Below are positions 32,963-42,628 of a stretch of DNA of 64,000 nt, piece after piece. Under the pieces are notes generated by a model, which saw only the letters and a program-made list of their open reading frames with translations, had not been told where the DNA came from and did no database searches. How positions within the stretch are numbered: position 1 is the first letter of the stretch; each line of letters begins with the position of its first letter. A program made the translations under genes and the position numbers. Source of the DNA: Nocardioides mesophilus (lineage in GTDB: Bacteria; Actinomycetota; Actinomycetes; Propionibacteriales; Nocardioidaceae); contig NZ_CP060713.1 of the NCBI RefSeq assembly GCF_014395785.1, positions 4,368,501-4,432,500 of the forward strand. The letters are read 5' to 3'.

Positions 32963-34831
32963 TCAGGCGGACCGGGTGAACTGGGTGTCGTAGAGGTCGG
33001 CGTAGAGGCCGCCCTCGGCCAGCAGCGCCGTGTGGGTGCCGGACTGCACGACCCGGCCGTCGTCGATGACCAGGATCAGGTCGGCGTTGCGGATCGTCGA
33101 GAGCCGGTGTGCGATCACCAGCGACGTCCGGCCGACCAGCGCACGGTCGAGCGCCCGCTGCACCGCCGCCTCGGACTCGGAGTCCAGGTGGGCCGTGGCC
33201 TCGTCGAGCACCACGATGGCCGGCGCCTTCAGCAGCAGCCGGGCGATCGCCAGCCGCTGCCGCTCACCGCCGGAGAGCCGGTAGCCGCGGTCGCCGACCA
33301 CGGTGTCGAGACCGTCGGGCAGCGACGCGATCAGGGTGCCGATCTGCGCGGCTTCGAGCGCCGTCCAGATCTCGTCGTCGTCGGCGCCCGGCCGGGCGTA
33401 GCGGAGGTTCTCGCGGATCGTCTCGTGGAACATGTGGGCGTCCTGGGTGACGTAGCCGACGGCGTCCTCCAGGGACTGCAGCGTCACCTCCCGCACATCG
33501 TGACCGCCGACCCGGACCGCTCCCCCGGTCACGTCGTACAGCCGGGCGACCAGGTGGGTGATCGTGGTCTTGCCGGCCCCGGAGGGCCCCACGAGGGCCA
33601 CCATCTGGCCGGGCTCGGCGACGAAGGAGATGTCGCGCAGCACCTCGCCGGTGTCGCGCGACTCGGCGCGAGCCACGGACTCCAGGCTGGCCAGCGACAC
33701 CTCGTCGGCCCGCGGGTAGCGGAAGGCCACGTGGTCGAACTCCACGCGTCCGGCCGTCGGCGGGAGGGGTACGGCGTCGGGGCGCTCCTGCACCATCGAC
33801 GGGAGGTCGAGCACCTCGAAGACCCGCTCGAAGCTGACCAGCGCCGTCATGATGTCGATGCGCACGTTGGAGAGGCCCTGCAACGGCCCGAGCAGCCGCA
33901 GCAGCAGCGTGGCCAGGGCGAGCAGCGTGCCGACCGTCAGCACCCCGTCGATGACCAGGTGGCCGCCGACGCCGTAGACCAGCGCGGTGGCCAGGGCGGG
34001 CACCAGCAGCAGGCTGGCGCCGAAGATCCGGGTGATCAGCGAGATCCGGATGCCGAGGTCGCGCACCACACCGGCGCGTCGCGCGAACAGCTCGTCCTCC
34101 TCGTCACGGCGGCCGAAGAGCTTGAGCAGGAGCGCTCCCCCGACGTTGAACCGCTCGGTCATGCTGTTGCCCATGACCGCGTTGCCCTCCATCTGCTCGC
34201 GGGTCAGGCCGGCCAGTCTGCTGCCCACCCAGCGCGAGGCGAGCAGCAGCACCGGGAACAGCAGCAGGCACAGCAGCGTGACCTGCCAGCTCAGCGCGAT
34301 CATCACCACGCCGACCACGATGACGCTCACGGTGTTGGAGACGGTGCTGGACAGCGTCGAGGTGAAGGCGCGCTGGGCACCGATCACGTCGTTGTTCAGC
34401 CGCGACACCAGGGCGCCGGTCTGGGTCCGGGTGAAGAACGCCAGCGACATCCGCTGCACGTGCGCGAAGACGGTGGTGCGCAGGTCGTAGATCAGGCTCT
34501 CGCCGATCCGGGAGGAGAGGTAGCCGGAGGCGACGGCCATCGTGGCGCTGACGACCGCTACCCCGGCGATCGCCAGGGCCAGCAACGTCACGAGCCGGCT
34601 GTCGCCCTGGCTGATCCCCTGGTCCACCAGCCGCTTGACCAGCAGCGGGGTGACGGCCACCAGGCCGGCGTCGGCCACGGTGATCGCGAGGAACACCGTG
34701 ATGAGGCGGCCGTGCGGGCGCGCGAAGGCGCCCACCCGCCGGACCGTGTCACGGGCGAGCTTCTGGCTCGCCGCGCTGCGGTCGGTGCGCATGTGCCGCC
34801 ATGCGGGACCCATGCCCGTGCCCAGGGACAT
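32963..34831 (-). CDS. ABC exporter, fused membrane and ATPase domains
   Basis: 622 residues. Six membrane helices in the first 330 residues (ABC transporter type 1 fold, with LVSRLNNDVIGAQ coupling region) are followed by a nucleotide-binding domain: Walker A GPSGAGKTT, Q-loop VTQDAHMF, signature LSGGERQRLAIARLLL, Walker B IVVLDEATAHLD, H-loop IAHRLSTI. It works as a homodimer or heterodimer, exporting lipids, peptides or drugs; the substrate cannot be inferred. An insertion (VSLASLESVARAESRDTGEV) precedes Walker A. It is followed by its own hairpin. Confidence 0.93.
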   Translation of the reverse strand: MSLGTGMGPAWRHMRTDRSAASQKLARDTVRRVGAFARPHGRLITVFLAITVADAGLVAVTPLLVKRLVDQGISQGDSRLVTLLALAIAGVAVVSATMAVASGYLSSRIGESLIYDLRTTVFAHVQRMSLAFFTRTQTGALVSRLNNDVIGAQRAFTSTLSSTVSNTVSVIVVGVVMIALSWQVTLLCLLLFPVLLLASRWVGSRLAGLTREQMEGNAVMGNSMTERFNVGGALLLKLFGRRDEEDELFARRAGVVRDLGIRISLITRIFGASLLLVPALATALVYGVGGHLVIDGVLTVGTLLALATLLLRLLGPLQGLSNVRIDIMTALVSFERVFEVLDLPSMVQERPDAVPLPPTAGRVEFDHVAFRYPRADEVSLASLESVARAESRDTGEVLRDISFVAEPGQMVALVGPSGAGKTTITHLVARLYDVTGGAVRVGGHDVREVTLQSLEDAVGYVTQDAHMFHETIRENLRYARPGADDDEIWTALEAAQIGTLIASLPDGLDTVVGDRGYRLSGGERQRLAIARLLLKAPAIVVLDEATAHLDSESEAAVQRALDRALVGRTSLVIAHRLSTIRNADLILVIDDGRVVQSGTHTALLAEGGLYADLYDTQFTRSA

Positions 34832-34911
34832 CGGTGCCTCCGATCTCTGCGCCGACTGGCGCGGTTGCTGCGGTGATGCGTCCGGGTGGCGCCGCCGTCA
34901 CCGGCGGGCGG

Positions 34912-35715
34912 TCACTCCCCCATCAGCGCGGCGAGCTCCCGGAACCGGCGCACCTGCGCCTCCCGCTCGACCCGGCGCTGGTCGTCCAGGTCGAGCACGG
35001 CTGCGCTCTGCAACAGTGCCTTGGTGGCGGTGACCGCACCGTAGAGCGGCGCCGTCAGGGCCGCGACCAGGTCGTCCACGGCGCCGTCGACCTCCTCGCG
35101 GGGCACCACGACCGTGGCCAGACCGAGGTCCCGGGCCTCCTCGGCACCGACCCAGCGGGTGGTGGCGCAGATCTCCAGGGCTCGCGAGTAGCCAACCAGC
35201 TCGACGAGTGGTTTTGTTCCCGTCAGGTCCGGGACCAGGCCGAGGATCGGCTCGCGCATCGAGAACCGGGCGTCCTCGGCGAGCACCCGCAGGTCGCAGG
35301 AGAGCGCCAGCTGGAAGCCCGCGCCGACCGCGGCGCCCTGCACGACGGCGATGCTGACGATGTCGGGACGGCGCAGCCAGGTGAACCCCTCCTGCCAGCC
35401 GGCGATGGACTCGGCGATCTCCCCGTCCGGCATGTCGAGCAGGCTCAGCAGGGACGCCTCGCCCTCCACGCCCTCGGCGCCCAGCATCCGTCGGTCCAGC
35501 CCGGAGGAGAACGTGTCGCCGGCACCGCGCACCACCACCACCCGCACGGCCGGGTCGAGAGCCGCGCCGACCGCGCGCAGCGCCGTCCAGGTGGCCGGGG
35601 TCTGGGCGTTCTTGGTGGCCGGACGGTCGAGCGTGATCGTGGCGACCAGGCCGCTCTCCTCGAGCCGGACCCCGCCGCGCTCGAGGACCTCGGGGTCCAC
35701 GTCGGTGCTGTTCAT
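34912..35715 (-). CDS. Enoyl-CoA hydratase/isomerase family protein (EchA12-like)
   Basis: 267 residues with the crotonase fold: oxyanion-hole region VVRGAGDTFSSGLDRRML and GAAVGAGFQLALSCDLR. The acidic residues expected for hydration are present (Glu in FSMREPILGL and in ALEICATTRWV). The substrate is unknown. It lies immediately downstream of the ABC-F gene on the same strand, the same neighbourhood as M. tuberculosis echA12/Rv1473, hence the EchA12-like label. It nevertheless has its own -10-like box. Confidence 0.88.
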   Translation of the reverse strand: MNSTDVDPEVLERGGVRLEESGLVATITLDRPATKNAQTPATWTALRAVGAALDPAVRVVVVRGAGDTFSSGLDRRMLGAEGVEGEASLLSLLDMPDGEIAESIAGWQEGFTWLRRPDIVSIAVVQGAAVGAGFQLALSCDLRVLAEDARFSMREPILGLVPDLTGTKPLVELVGYSRALEICATTRWVGAEEARDLGLATVVVPREEVDGAVDDLVAALTAPLYGAVTATKALLQSAAVLDLDDQRRVEREAQVRRFRELAALMGE

Positions 35716-35721
35716 GCGCGC

Positions 35722-35727
35722 AGCCTA
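35722..35727 (-). promoter_or_regulatory. -10 box TAGGCT for enoyl-CoA hydratase (leaderless)
   Basis: TAGGCT on the minus strand, 6 nt before the ATG at 35715. Confidence 0.55.
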
Positions 35728-35771
35728 CTGCCGGGTAAGGACAGTCCCGGCGATCCGGGACGAGACGCGAG

Positions 35772-37370
<1,599 letters not shown>

Positions 37371-37389
37371 GAAAAGGAATACCTCAGGG

Positions 37390-37436
37390 ACGGACGGGAA
37401 CGGGACCGGGCGGCAGCGCGCTGCGGGTCAGTCCGT
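37390..37436 (-). promoter_or_regulatory. Candidate attenuator in ABC-F leader
   Basis: In the mRNA, ACGGAC (37436-37431, inside the small ORF) can pair with GTCCGT (37395-37390), close to the GAGG before the ABC-F start. The palindrome GCAGCGCGCTGC (37413-37424) lies between them. A ribosome on the small ORF would block the long-range pairing. Confidence 0.35.
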
Positions 37437-37448
37437 GCCAAAAGTCAT
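37428..37448 (-). CDS. Leader peptide ORF (MTFGTD) upstream of ABC-F
   Basis: Six sense codons and TGA. The ATG at 37448 lies exactly 6 nt downstream of a TAGAGT -10 hexamer, the spacing seen for leaderless starts in this window, so it would be the first codon of the ABC-F transcript. Leader peptides whose stalled translation induces the downstream gene are well known for ABC-F and erm resistance genes. The peptide sequence itself is not one I recognise. Confidence 0.45.
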   Translation of the reverse strand: MTFGTD

Positions 37449-37453
37449 GGCAC

Positions 37454-37460
37454 TACTCTA
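37454..37460. promoter_or_regulatory. Overlapping divergent -10 boxes
   Basis: TACTCTA reads as TACTCT on the plus strand (towards the metallopeptidase gene) and TAGAGT on the minus strand (towards the ABC-F gene). Only one RNA polymerase could occupy it at a time, so the two genes may be inversely expressed. Confidence 0.45.
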
Positions 37461-37493
37461 ACGGCGGCCGGCCGAAACACCGAAAGGGACCAC

Positions 37494-38407
37494 ATGCGCT
37501 ACAACCCGAGGGCACGTCTGGACCGCAGCCAGGTCCAGGTCCGCCGTGGCGGAGGGGCGGCGGGGGCGGTCTCGGTCTGCCGATGGGCGGCGGCGGCATG
37601 CGTGTCGGGGGCGGGATCGGCGGCATCATCCTGCTGGTCATCGTGTTTCTGCTCAACAGCCAGCTGGGCGGCGGCTCGTCGGGGGCCGGCGGGTCGGGTG
37701 GCGAGACCACCTCCTCGTTGGAGAGCTGCACCGACGGCGCGGCCGCGAACCACGACCGCAGCTGCGCGCTGGTGGCCGACGTGAACTCGATCCAGGCCTA
37801 CTGGGACCAGGCGCTCCCCGAGCAGAGCGGGACGGCGTACGAGCCCGCGGTCACCAACCTGTTCAGCGGACGCACCGACACCGGCTGCGGCCCGGCCTCC
37901 TCCGACGTGGGCCCCTTCTACTGCCCGGTGGACAAGAACGTCTACCTCGACGTGAGCTTCTTCGAGCAGATGCTCCAGGGACAGCTCGGCGCCCGCGGCG
38001 GCCCGTTCTCCGAGGCCTACGTGCTCGCCCACGAGTACGGCCACCACGTCCAGGACCTGCTCGGCCAGATGGGCAAGGTGCGCACCCAGCAGGGCGCCAG
38101 CAGCGACGCCGTCCGGCTGGAGCTGCAGGCCGACTGCTACGCCGGGATGTGGTCCAAGCACGCCACCGAGGTGCCCGACGCCAGCGGTGAGCCGTTCATC
38201 CTCGACCTGACCGAGGACGACATCGCCCGCGCTCTCGACGCGGCCCGCGCGGTCGGCGACGACCGGATCCAGCAGCGTTCGGGCGGCCAGGTGGACCCGG
38301 ACCGGTGGACGCACGGGTCGGCCGAGCAGCGCATGCGCTGGTTCCGGACCGGCCTCGACCAGGGCACGCTCGAGGCCTGCGACACGTTCTCGGCCTCCAC
38401 GCTCTGA
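37494..38407 (+). pseudogene. Neutral zinc metallopeptidase (YpfJ family); frameshifted as given
   Basis: The N-terminus typical of the family (MRYNPRARLDRSQVQVRRGG) is in one frame. The rest continues one base out of frame from within 37551-37566: GLGLPMGGGGMRVGGG, a membrane helix (GIIGGIILLVIVFLL-like) and the zinc peptidase domain with HEYGHHVQD (HExxH) and the downstream Glu in LELQADCYAGMW. One extra G in either G-run (GGGG at 37554-37557 or GGGGG at 37562-37566) restores 304 continuous codons. It is probably a functional membrane-anchored peptidase. An AAAGGGA Shine-Dalgarno precedes the ATG. Confidence 0.85.
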
Positions 38408-38475
38408 GCCGGCGACGGACCAGACCAGCGCGTTCGCGGACCGGTCGGCCGCGCCGGTCTCGGTAACCCGGTCCT

Positions 38476-38481
38476 AGACTG
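38476..38481 (+). promoter_or_regulatory. -10 box TAGACT of the biotin transport operon
   Basis: TAGACT lies about 50 nt before the bioY start, so this operon has a real leader (with AAGG before the GTG), unlike the leaderless genes nearby. I found no convincing BirA or BioQ operator. Confidence 0.45.
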
Positions 38482-38531
38482 CGGTCGTCCTCGGTGCCTG
38501 CCCGCACCGTACGTCGTCGGAAGGGCCCCTC

Positions 38532-39119
38532 GTGCCGCGCAGCAGCTCCCGTGACCTCGCCCTCGTCGCCGTCTTCGCCGGCATCGTCGCGGCACTGGGG
38601 GCCGTCCCCGCCTTCACGCCTCCCGGGTTCAGCGTGCCGATCACGGCGCAGTCGCTCGGCGTGATGCTCGCCGGCTCGGTCATCGGGGCCCGCCGCGGCG
38701 CCTCCGCGCTGCTGCTGTTCCTGGCGCTCGTCGCCGCCGGCCTGCCGCTGCTCTCCGGCGGCCGCGGCGGGCTCGGCGTCTTCGCCGGCAGCTCCGTCGG
38801 CTTCCTCGTCGGCTTCCCGGTCGCCGCCTTCGTGATCGGCTGGCTGACCACCCGGCTGGGCGCGCCGTACACCCTGGTGGGCGGCCTGGTCGCCAACCTC
38901 GTCGGCGGCCTGGTCCTGCTCTACGTCTTCGGGGCGGCCGGACTGGCGCTGGTTCTCCAGATCTCGCCGGCGGCGGCCGCCACCGCGCTGTGGATCTACC
39001 TCCCCGGCGACCTGGTCAAGGTCGTGGTCGCGGCGTTCGTGGCGCGCGGCGTGCACGCGGCGTACCCCGGCCTGCTCGAGGGCCGCACCCGCGAGCGGCA
39101 GGATGCGCCCGTCGCCTGA
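38532..39119 (+). CDS. bioY: Biotin ECF transporter S component BioY
   Basis: 195 residues with six membrane helices. Family landmarks are GIVAALGAVPAFTPPGFSVPIT followed by AQSLGVMLAGSVIG, then GGRGGLGVFAGSSVGFLVGFP, which line the biotin pocket. BioY binds biotin in the membrane; with BioM and BioN it forms a high-affinity importer. It opens an operon of five tightly linked genes; the next gene overlaps its 3' end by 17 bp. The start is a GTG. Confidence 0.95.
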   Translation: MPRSSSRDLALVAVFAGIVAALGAVPAFTPPGFSVPITAQSLGVMLAGSVIGARRGASALLLFLALVAAGLPLLSGGRGGLGVFAGSSVGFLVGFPVAAFVIGWLTTRLGAPYTLVGGLVANLVGGLVLLYVFGAAGLALVLQISPAAAATALWIYLPGDLVKVVVAAFVARGVHAAYPGLLEGRTRERQDAPVA

Positions 39120-40166
39120 CCGTCCGGTCGACCTGGCCGCGGCGCCCGACCCGGTGGCTGCCTTCCGCGACGCCGAGGACACCGGCCGCCCGGTGCTGCT
39201 GCGCACCGCCGGCTCGAGCGCCGCGCCCCGCGGCGTGGTCCGCTCGACCGGCTCGTGGACCCGCTCGTTCGCCCACGTCAGCGCGCTCGCCGCGATCGAC
39301 GCGGGCAGCCGGGTCCTGGTTCCGGGGCCCTCGACGTCGTCGATGAACCTGTTCGCGCGGGTGCACGCGGCGTACGTCGGCGCCCGGATCGTCGAGCTGC
39401 CGACGCAGGCGAGCCACGCCGTGCTGACCCCGTCCGGCCTGGACGCGCTGCTGGACGGTCCGGTCCCCGAGGGCCTGGCGGCGGTGGTCGCGGGCGACCG
39501 GCTCTCCCCCGCGCTGCACCGGCGGGCCACCGGACGGGGCCTGGTCGTGCACCACTACTACGGGGCCGCGGAGCTCTCGTTCGTCGCCTGGGGCGCGCAC
39601 GCCGAGGACCTGGCGCCGTTCCCGGAGGTGGAGGTGGAGATCCGCGACGGCGAGGTCTGGGTCCGCTCCCCCTACCTGTGCGAGGGCTACGGCGCGGTCG
39701 ACGGCGTCCGTCCCGGCGCCGGCCCCGGGCCGTGGCGGCGGAGCCCGGACGGGTTCGCCAGCGTCGGTGACCGCGGGCACCTGGAGGACGGCCGGCTGCG
39801 GCTCGGCGGCCGGCCGGGGACGCTGACCACCGGCGGCGCCACCGTCCAGGTCGGGGACGTGGAGGCGGTGCTGCGTCCGCTGGCCCACGGAGACGTGCTC
39901 GTGGTCGGCGCCCCCACGAACGGCTGGGCACGGTGCCGGCCGCGGTGCTCACCGACGCCGCCGACGTCGAGCGGCTGCTGCCGGCCAGCCGCGACCTGCT
40001 CGACCCGGCGGCCCGGCCGCGGCTGTGGTTCTGGCTGCCCAGGCTGCCGACCACCACCGCCGGCAAGACCGACCGGGAGCGGGTCGCGGACCTGGTGGCC
40101 ACCGGCGCCCCCGACGTACGGCGGCTGGCCGCACCTCGCGCCGCCGCGAAGCGACGTCCCGACTAG
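39103..40166 (+). pseudogene. Short AMP-forming acyl-CoA ligase (YhfT-like); frameshifted as given
   Basis: About 354 residues when repaired, short for an ANL enzyme (usually 480-550): the N-terminal subdomain is trimmed but all core motifs remain. These are the P-loop TAGSSAAPRGVV, YYGAAELS (YGxTE), GDRGHLEDGRLRLGGR, and the C-terminal lysine motif TTTAGKTDRERV. The frame breaks at TGGG near 39927; one extra G gives NGWGTVPAAVLTDAADVERL and an open frame to 40166. In B. subtilis the biotin-regulated yhfUTS operon pairs a BioY with a ligase and a thiolase, as here. It may activate a fatty acid related to biotin precursors; this is inference. Confidence 0.78.
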
Positions 40167-40169
40167 CGT
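40164..40169 (+). promoter_or_regulatory. -10 box TAGCGT before thiolase (leaderless)
   Basis: TAGCGT lies 9 nt before the thiolase ATG at 40179 and overlaps the stop codon of the ligase. It could be an internal promoter of the bio operon. Confidence 0.4.
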
Positions 40170-40178
40170 GGGCACACC

Positions 40179-41324
40179 ATGACAGCCCCGCCGCAGCCCG
40201 ACGCTCCGGTGATCGTCGCCGCCCGGCGCAGCCCGATCGGGACCGCCGGACGCTCGCTGGCCACCGTCGAGGCCGCCGACCTCGCCGGTCCGGTACTCGC
40301 CGCGGTGGCCGCCGACGTACCCGGGCTGGCACCCCGCGAGGTGGTGCTGGGCAACTGCATGGGCCCCGGCGGCGACCTCGCGCGGGTGGCAGCCCTCACC
40401 GCCGGCCTGCCGGTCGAGGTCACCGCGTTGACCGTGGACCGGCAGTGCGCGAGCGGCCTGGCCGCCGTGGAGCTCGCCGTCACCGGGCTGCGCACCGGCA
40501 CCGGCCTGGTCCTGGCCGGCGGCGTCGAGTCGGCCTCGACCGCCCCCTGGCGGTTCTGGCCCCCCGGGCGCGGCGAGCAGCCGGTGCGCTACCACCGGGC
40601 CCCGTTCGCCCCGGCGGCGTCCGGGGATCCGGACATGGGGCTGGCCGCGGACCTGCTCGCGCAGGAGCGCGGCGTGGACCGGACCCGCCAGGACGCCTAC
40701 GCGGCGCGCTCCCACGCGCGGGCGGCCGGGGCCATGACGGCCGGCGGCTTCGACGCCGAGCTCGTCCCGGTCGCCGGGGTGGTCCGCGACGAGCGGCCGC
40801 GGGCCGGGTTGACGGTGCAGCGGCTCGCCCGGCTCCGGCCCGCCTTCCGGCCCGGGGGGAGCGTCACCGCCGGCAACGCCTGCGGCGTCAACGACGGCGC
40901 CGCCGCGGTCGCGGTGGTGGACGCCGCCAGCCACCGGCGGCTCGGCCTCCCCGGGCTCCGGGTGCTCGGCACCGGCACCGCGGGAGTGGACCCGCGGCGC
41001 CCTGGCATCGGACTCGTGCCTGCGGTCCGGCTGGCCCTGGACCAGGCCGGGGTGGCCCTGGCCGACGTCGACGTGGTCGAGTTGAACGAGGCGTTCGCCG
41101 GCCAGGTCCTCGCCTGCTGCGACGAGCTCGGGCTGGACCCGGAGCGGGTCTGCCCGGACGGTGGCGCGCTGGCCCTCGGCCATCCCTGGGGCGCCTCCGG
41201 GGCGGTGCTGGTGGTCCGGCTGTTCAGCCGGCTGGTGCGGCAGCGGCGCGGTGAGCTGGGCCTGGCCGCCATCGCCGCCGGCGGCGGCCAGGGCGTGGCG
41301 ATGGTGGTGCAGGCGTGCCGGTGA
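40179..41324 (+). CDS. Thiolase family protein (YhfS-like), second catalytic Cys absent
   Basis: 381 residues. The acylated Cys is in VDRQCASGLAAVELA, and NEAFAGQ and ALGHPWGASGA (His) are present. The C-terminal motif that usually reads C-I-G-G-G-x-G reads AIAAGGGQGVAMV, so the Cys that activates the second acyl group is Ala. It may therefore cleave or condense poorly, or act as an acyltransferase. It sits between the acyl-CoA ligase and bioM, overlapping bioM by 10 bp, and so belongs to the biotin transport operon like B. subtilis yhfS. Confidence 0.88.
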   Translation: MTAPPQPDAPVIVAARRSPIGTAGRSLATVEAADLAGPVLAAVAADVPGLAPREVVLGNCMGPGGDLARVAALTAGLPVEVTALTVDRQCASGLAAVELAVTGLRTGTGLVLAGGVESASTAPWRFWPPGRGEQPVRYHRAPFAPAASGDPDMGLAADLLAQERGVDRTRQDAYAARSHARAAGAMTAGGFDAELVPVAGVVRDERPRAGLTVQRLARLRPAFRPGGSVTAGNACGVNDGAAAVAVVDAASHRRLGLPGLRVLGTGTAGVDPRRPGIGLVPAVRLALDQAGVALADVDVVELNEAFAGQVLACCDELGLDPERVCPDGGALALGHPWGASGAVLVVRLFSRLVRQRRGELGLAAIAAGGGQGVAMVVQACR

Positions 41325-42007
41325 TCGAGATAAAGGACGTCTCGCACGTCTACGACCAGGGCGCGGCGGCGCGCGCCGTGCTCCGCGACGTCGCCGTCCG
41401 GTTCGAGGAGCAGCGGGTCGGCGTCATCGGGGCGAACGGCTCCGGCAAGTCGACGTTCGCGCGGCTGCTCAACGGTCTGGTGGTCCCGACGCAGGGCCGG
41501 GTGCGCGTCGACGGCCTGGACACCCGCAGCGACGGCCGTGGCGTCCGGCGGCGGGTGGGGTTCTGCTTCACCGACCCCGACGCCCAGATCGTCATGCCGA
41601 CCGTCGCGGAGGACATCGGCTTCGGGCTGCGCCGGCGCGGCTGGTCCCGGGCCGAGGTGGCGGAACGGGTCGCGGCGGCGCTGGCGGCGTACGGCCTCGA
41701 GGGGCATGCCGACCATCCCGCCCACCTGCTCTCCGGCGGCCAGAAGCAGCTGCTCGCGCTCGCCTCGGTGCTGGTCACCGAGCCGGCGGTGCTGGTGATG
41801 GACGAGCCGACGACGCTGCTCGACCTGCGCAACGCCCTCCGGGTCGCGGAGGTGGTCGCGGGCCTGCCGCAGCAGGTCGTGCTGGTCACGCACCACCTCG
41901 AGCTGCTCGCCGGCTTCGACCGGGTGCTGGTCTTCGACGAGGGCCGGCTCGTCGCCGACGACCTGCCCGACGCGGCGGTGGCCTACTACCGCAAGCTGAT
42001 GGCATGA
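41315..42007 (+). CDS. bioM: Biotin ECF transporter ATPase BioM
   Basis: 230 residues. Walker A GANGSGKST, Q-loop CFTDPDAQI (the ECF-type variant with D-A-Q), signature LSGGQKQLLALASVL, Walker B VLVMDEPTTLLD, H-loop VTHHLELL. It energises biotin uptake with BioN and BioY. The GTG at 41315 (or 41321) overlaps the thiolase end; its stop overlaps the bioN ATG as ATGA. Confidence 0.93.
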   Translation: MPVIEIKDVSHVYDQGAAARAVLRDVAVRFEEQRVGVIGANGSGKSTFARLLNGLVVPTQGRVRVDGLDTRSDGRGVRRRVGFCFTDPDAQIVMPTVAEDIGFGLRRRGWSRAEVAERVAAALAAYGLEGHADHPAHLLSGGQKQLLALASVLVTEPAVLVMDEPTTLLDLRNALRVAEVVAGLPQQVVLVTHHLELLAGFDRVLVFDEGRLVADDLPDAAVAYYRKLMA

Positions 42008-42606
42008 CCTCCCTCGGGCTGTTCGTGCCGGGCGACTCCGCACTGCACCGGGCGCGGGCCGGCCACAAGCTGCTCCTGCTCCTCGTCCTGGGTGCGGTGT
42101 CGTTCCTGCTCGACGAGGTGTGGCAGGTGGGGGTCGGCCTGGCCGCGGTGGCCGGGCTGTACGGCGTCGCCGGGATCGGGCCGCGGCTGCTGCTCCGCCA
42201 GCTCCGGCCGCTGCTGTGGGTGCTCGGGGCCACCGCCCTGTTCCACGTGCTGGTCAGCGGCTGGCAGCGCGCTGCCGTCGTGGTCGGGGTCCTGGTCCTG
42301 CTCGTGCTGGCCGCCGCGCTGGTCACGCTCACCACCCGCACCACCGCGATGGTCGACGCGCTCGTCGCAGCGGTCCGCCCGCTGCGCCGGCTCGGCGTCG
42401 ACCCGGACCGCGTGGGGCTGCTGCTCGCGCTGGGGATCCGGTCGGTGCCGGTCGTCATCGCGCTCGCCGAGGAGGTGCGCGACGCCCAGCTGGCCCGGGG
42501 GCTCTCCGCCAGCCCCCGCGCGTTCGCCGTGCCGCTGATCGTGCGGTCGCTGCGCCATGCCGACGCGCTCGGCGAGGCGCTCGTGGCCCGCGGCGTCGAG
42601 GACTGA
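42004..42606 (+). CDS. bioN: Biotin ECF transporter T component BioN
   Basis: 200 residues, mostly hydrophobic (KLLLLLVLGAVSFLL; AAVVVGVLVLLVLAAALV), with two coupling helices carrying the Ala-Arg-Gly signature (DAQLARGLSAS and ALGEALVARGVED). These helices contact the ATPase dimer. It completes the BioYMN importer. This is the short T-protein type found with BioY. Its stop codon lies in an 18-bp palindrome shared with the convergent acVLRF1 gene. Confidence 0.93.
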   Translation: MTSLGLFVPGDSALHRARAGHKLLLLLVLGAVSFLLDEVWQVGVGLAAVAGLYGVAGIGPRLLLRQLRPLLWVLGATALFHVLVSGWQRAAVVVGVLVLLVLAAALVTLTTRTTAMVDALVAAVRPLRRLGVDPDRVGLLLALGIRSVPVVIALAEEVRDAQLARGLSASPRAFAVPLIVRSLRHADALGEALVARGVED

Positions 42607-42622
42607 TCCGGCCGGCCGGATC
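42605..42622. terminator. 18-bp perfect palindrome between convergent genes
   Basis: GATCCGGCCGGCCGGATC overlaps the bioN stop and ends 7 bp before the acVLRF1 stop. It has no unpaired loop bases in its symmetric form. Terminator function is a guess from position. Confidence 0.35.
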
Positions 42623-42628
42623 CCGCCC

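Noticed and set aside
30815-34876. A 1353-codon open frame on the plus strand across the subtilase and ABC exporter genes
   Set aside because: It is antisense to two clear genes, has no recognisable domain and shows Val/Gly/Asp/Arg-rich low-complexity composition, the usual by-product of high-GC third positions.
38408-38531. BirA or BioQ operator upstream of bioY
   Set aside because: I looked for the TTGTAAC- and GTTAC-type half-sites; only an isolated GGTAACC is present, without a second half-site.
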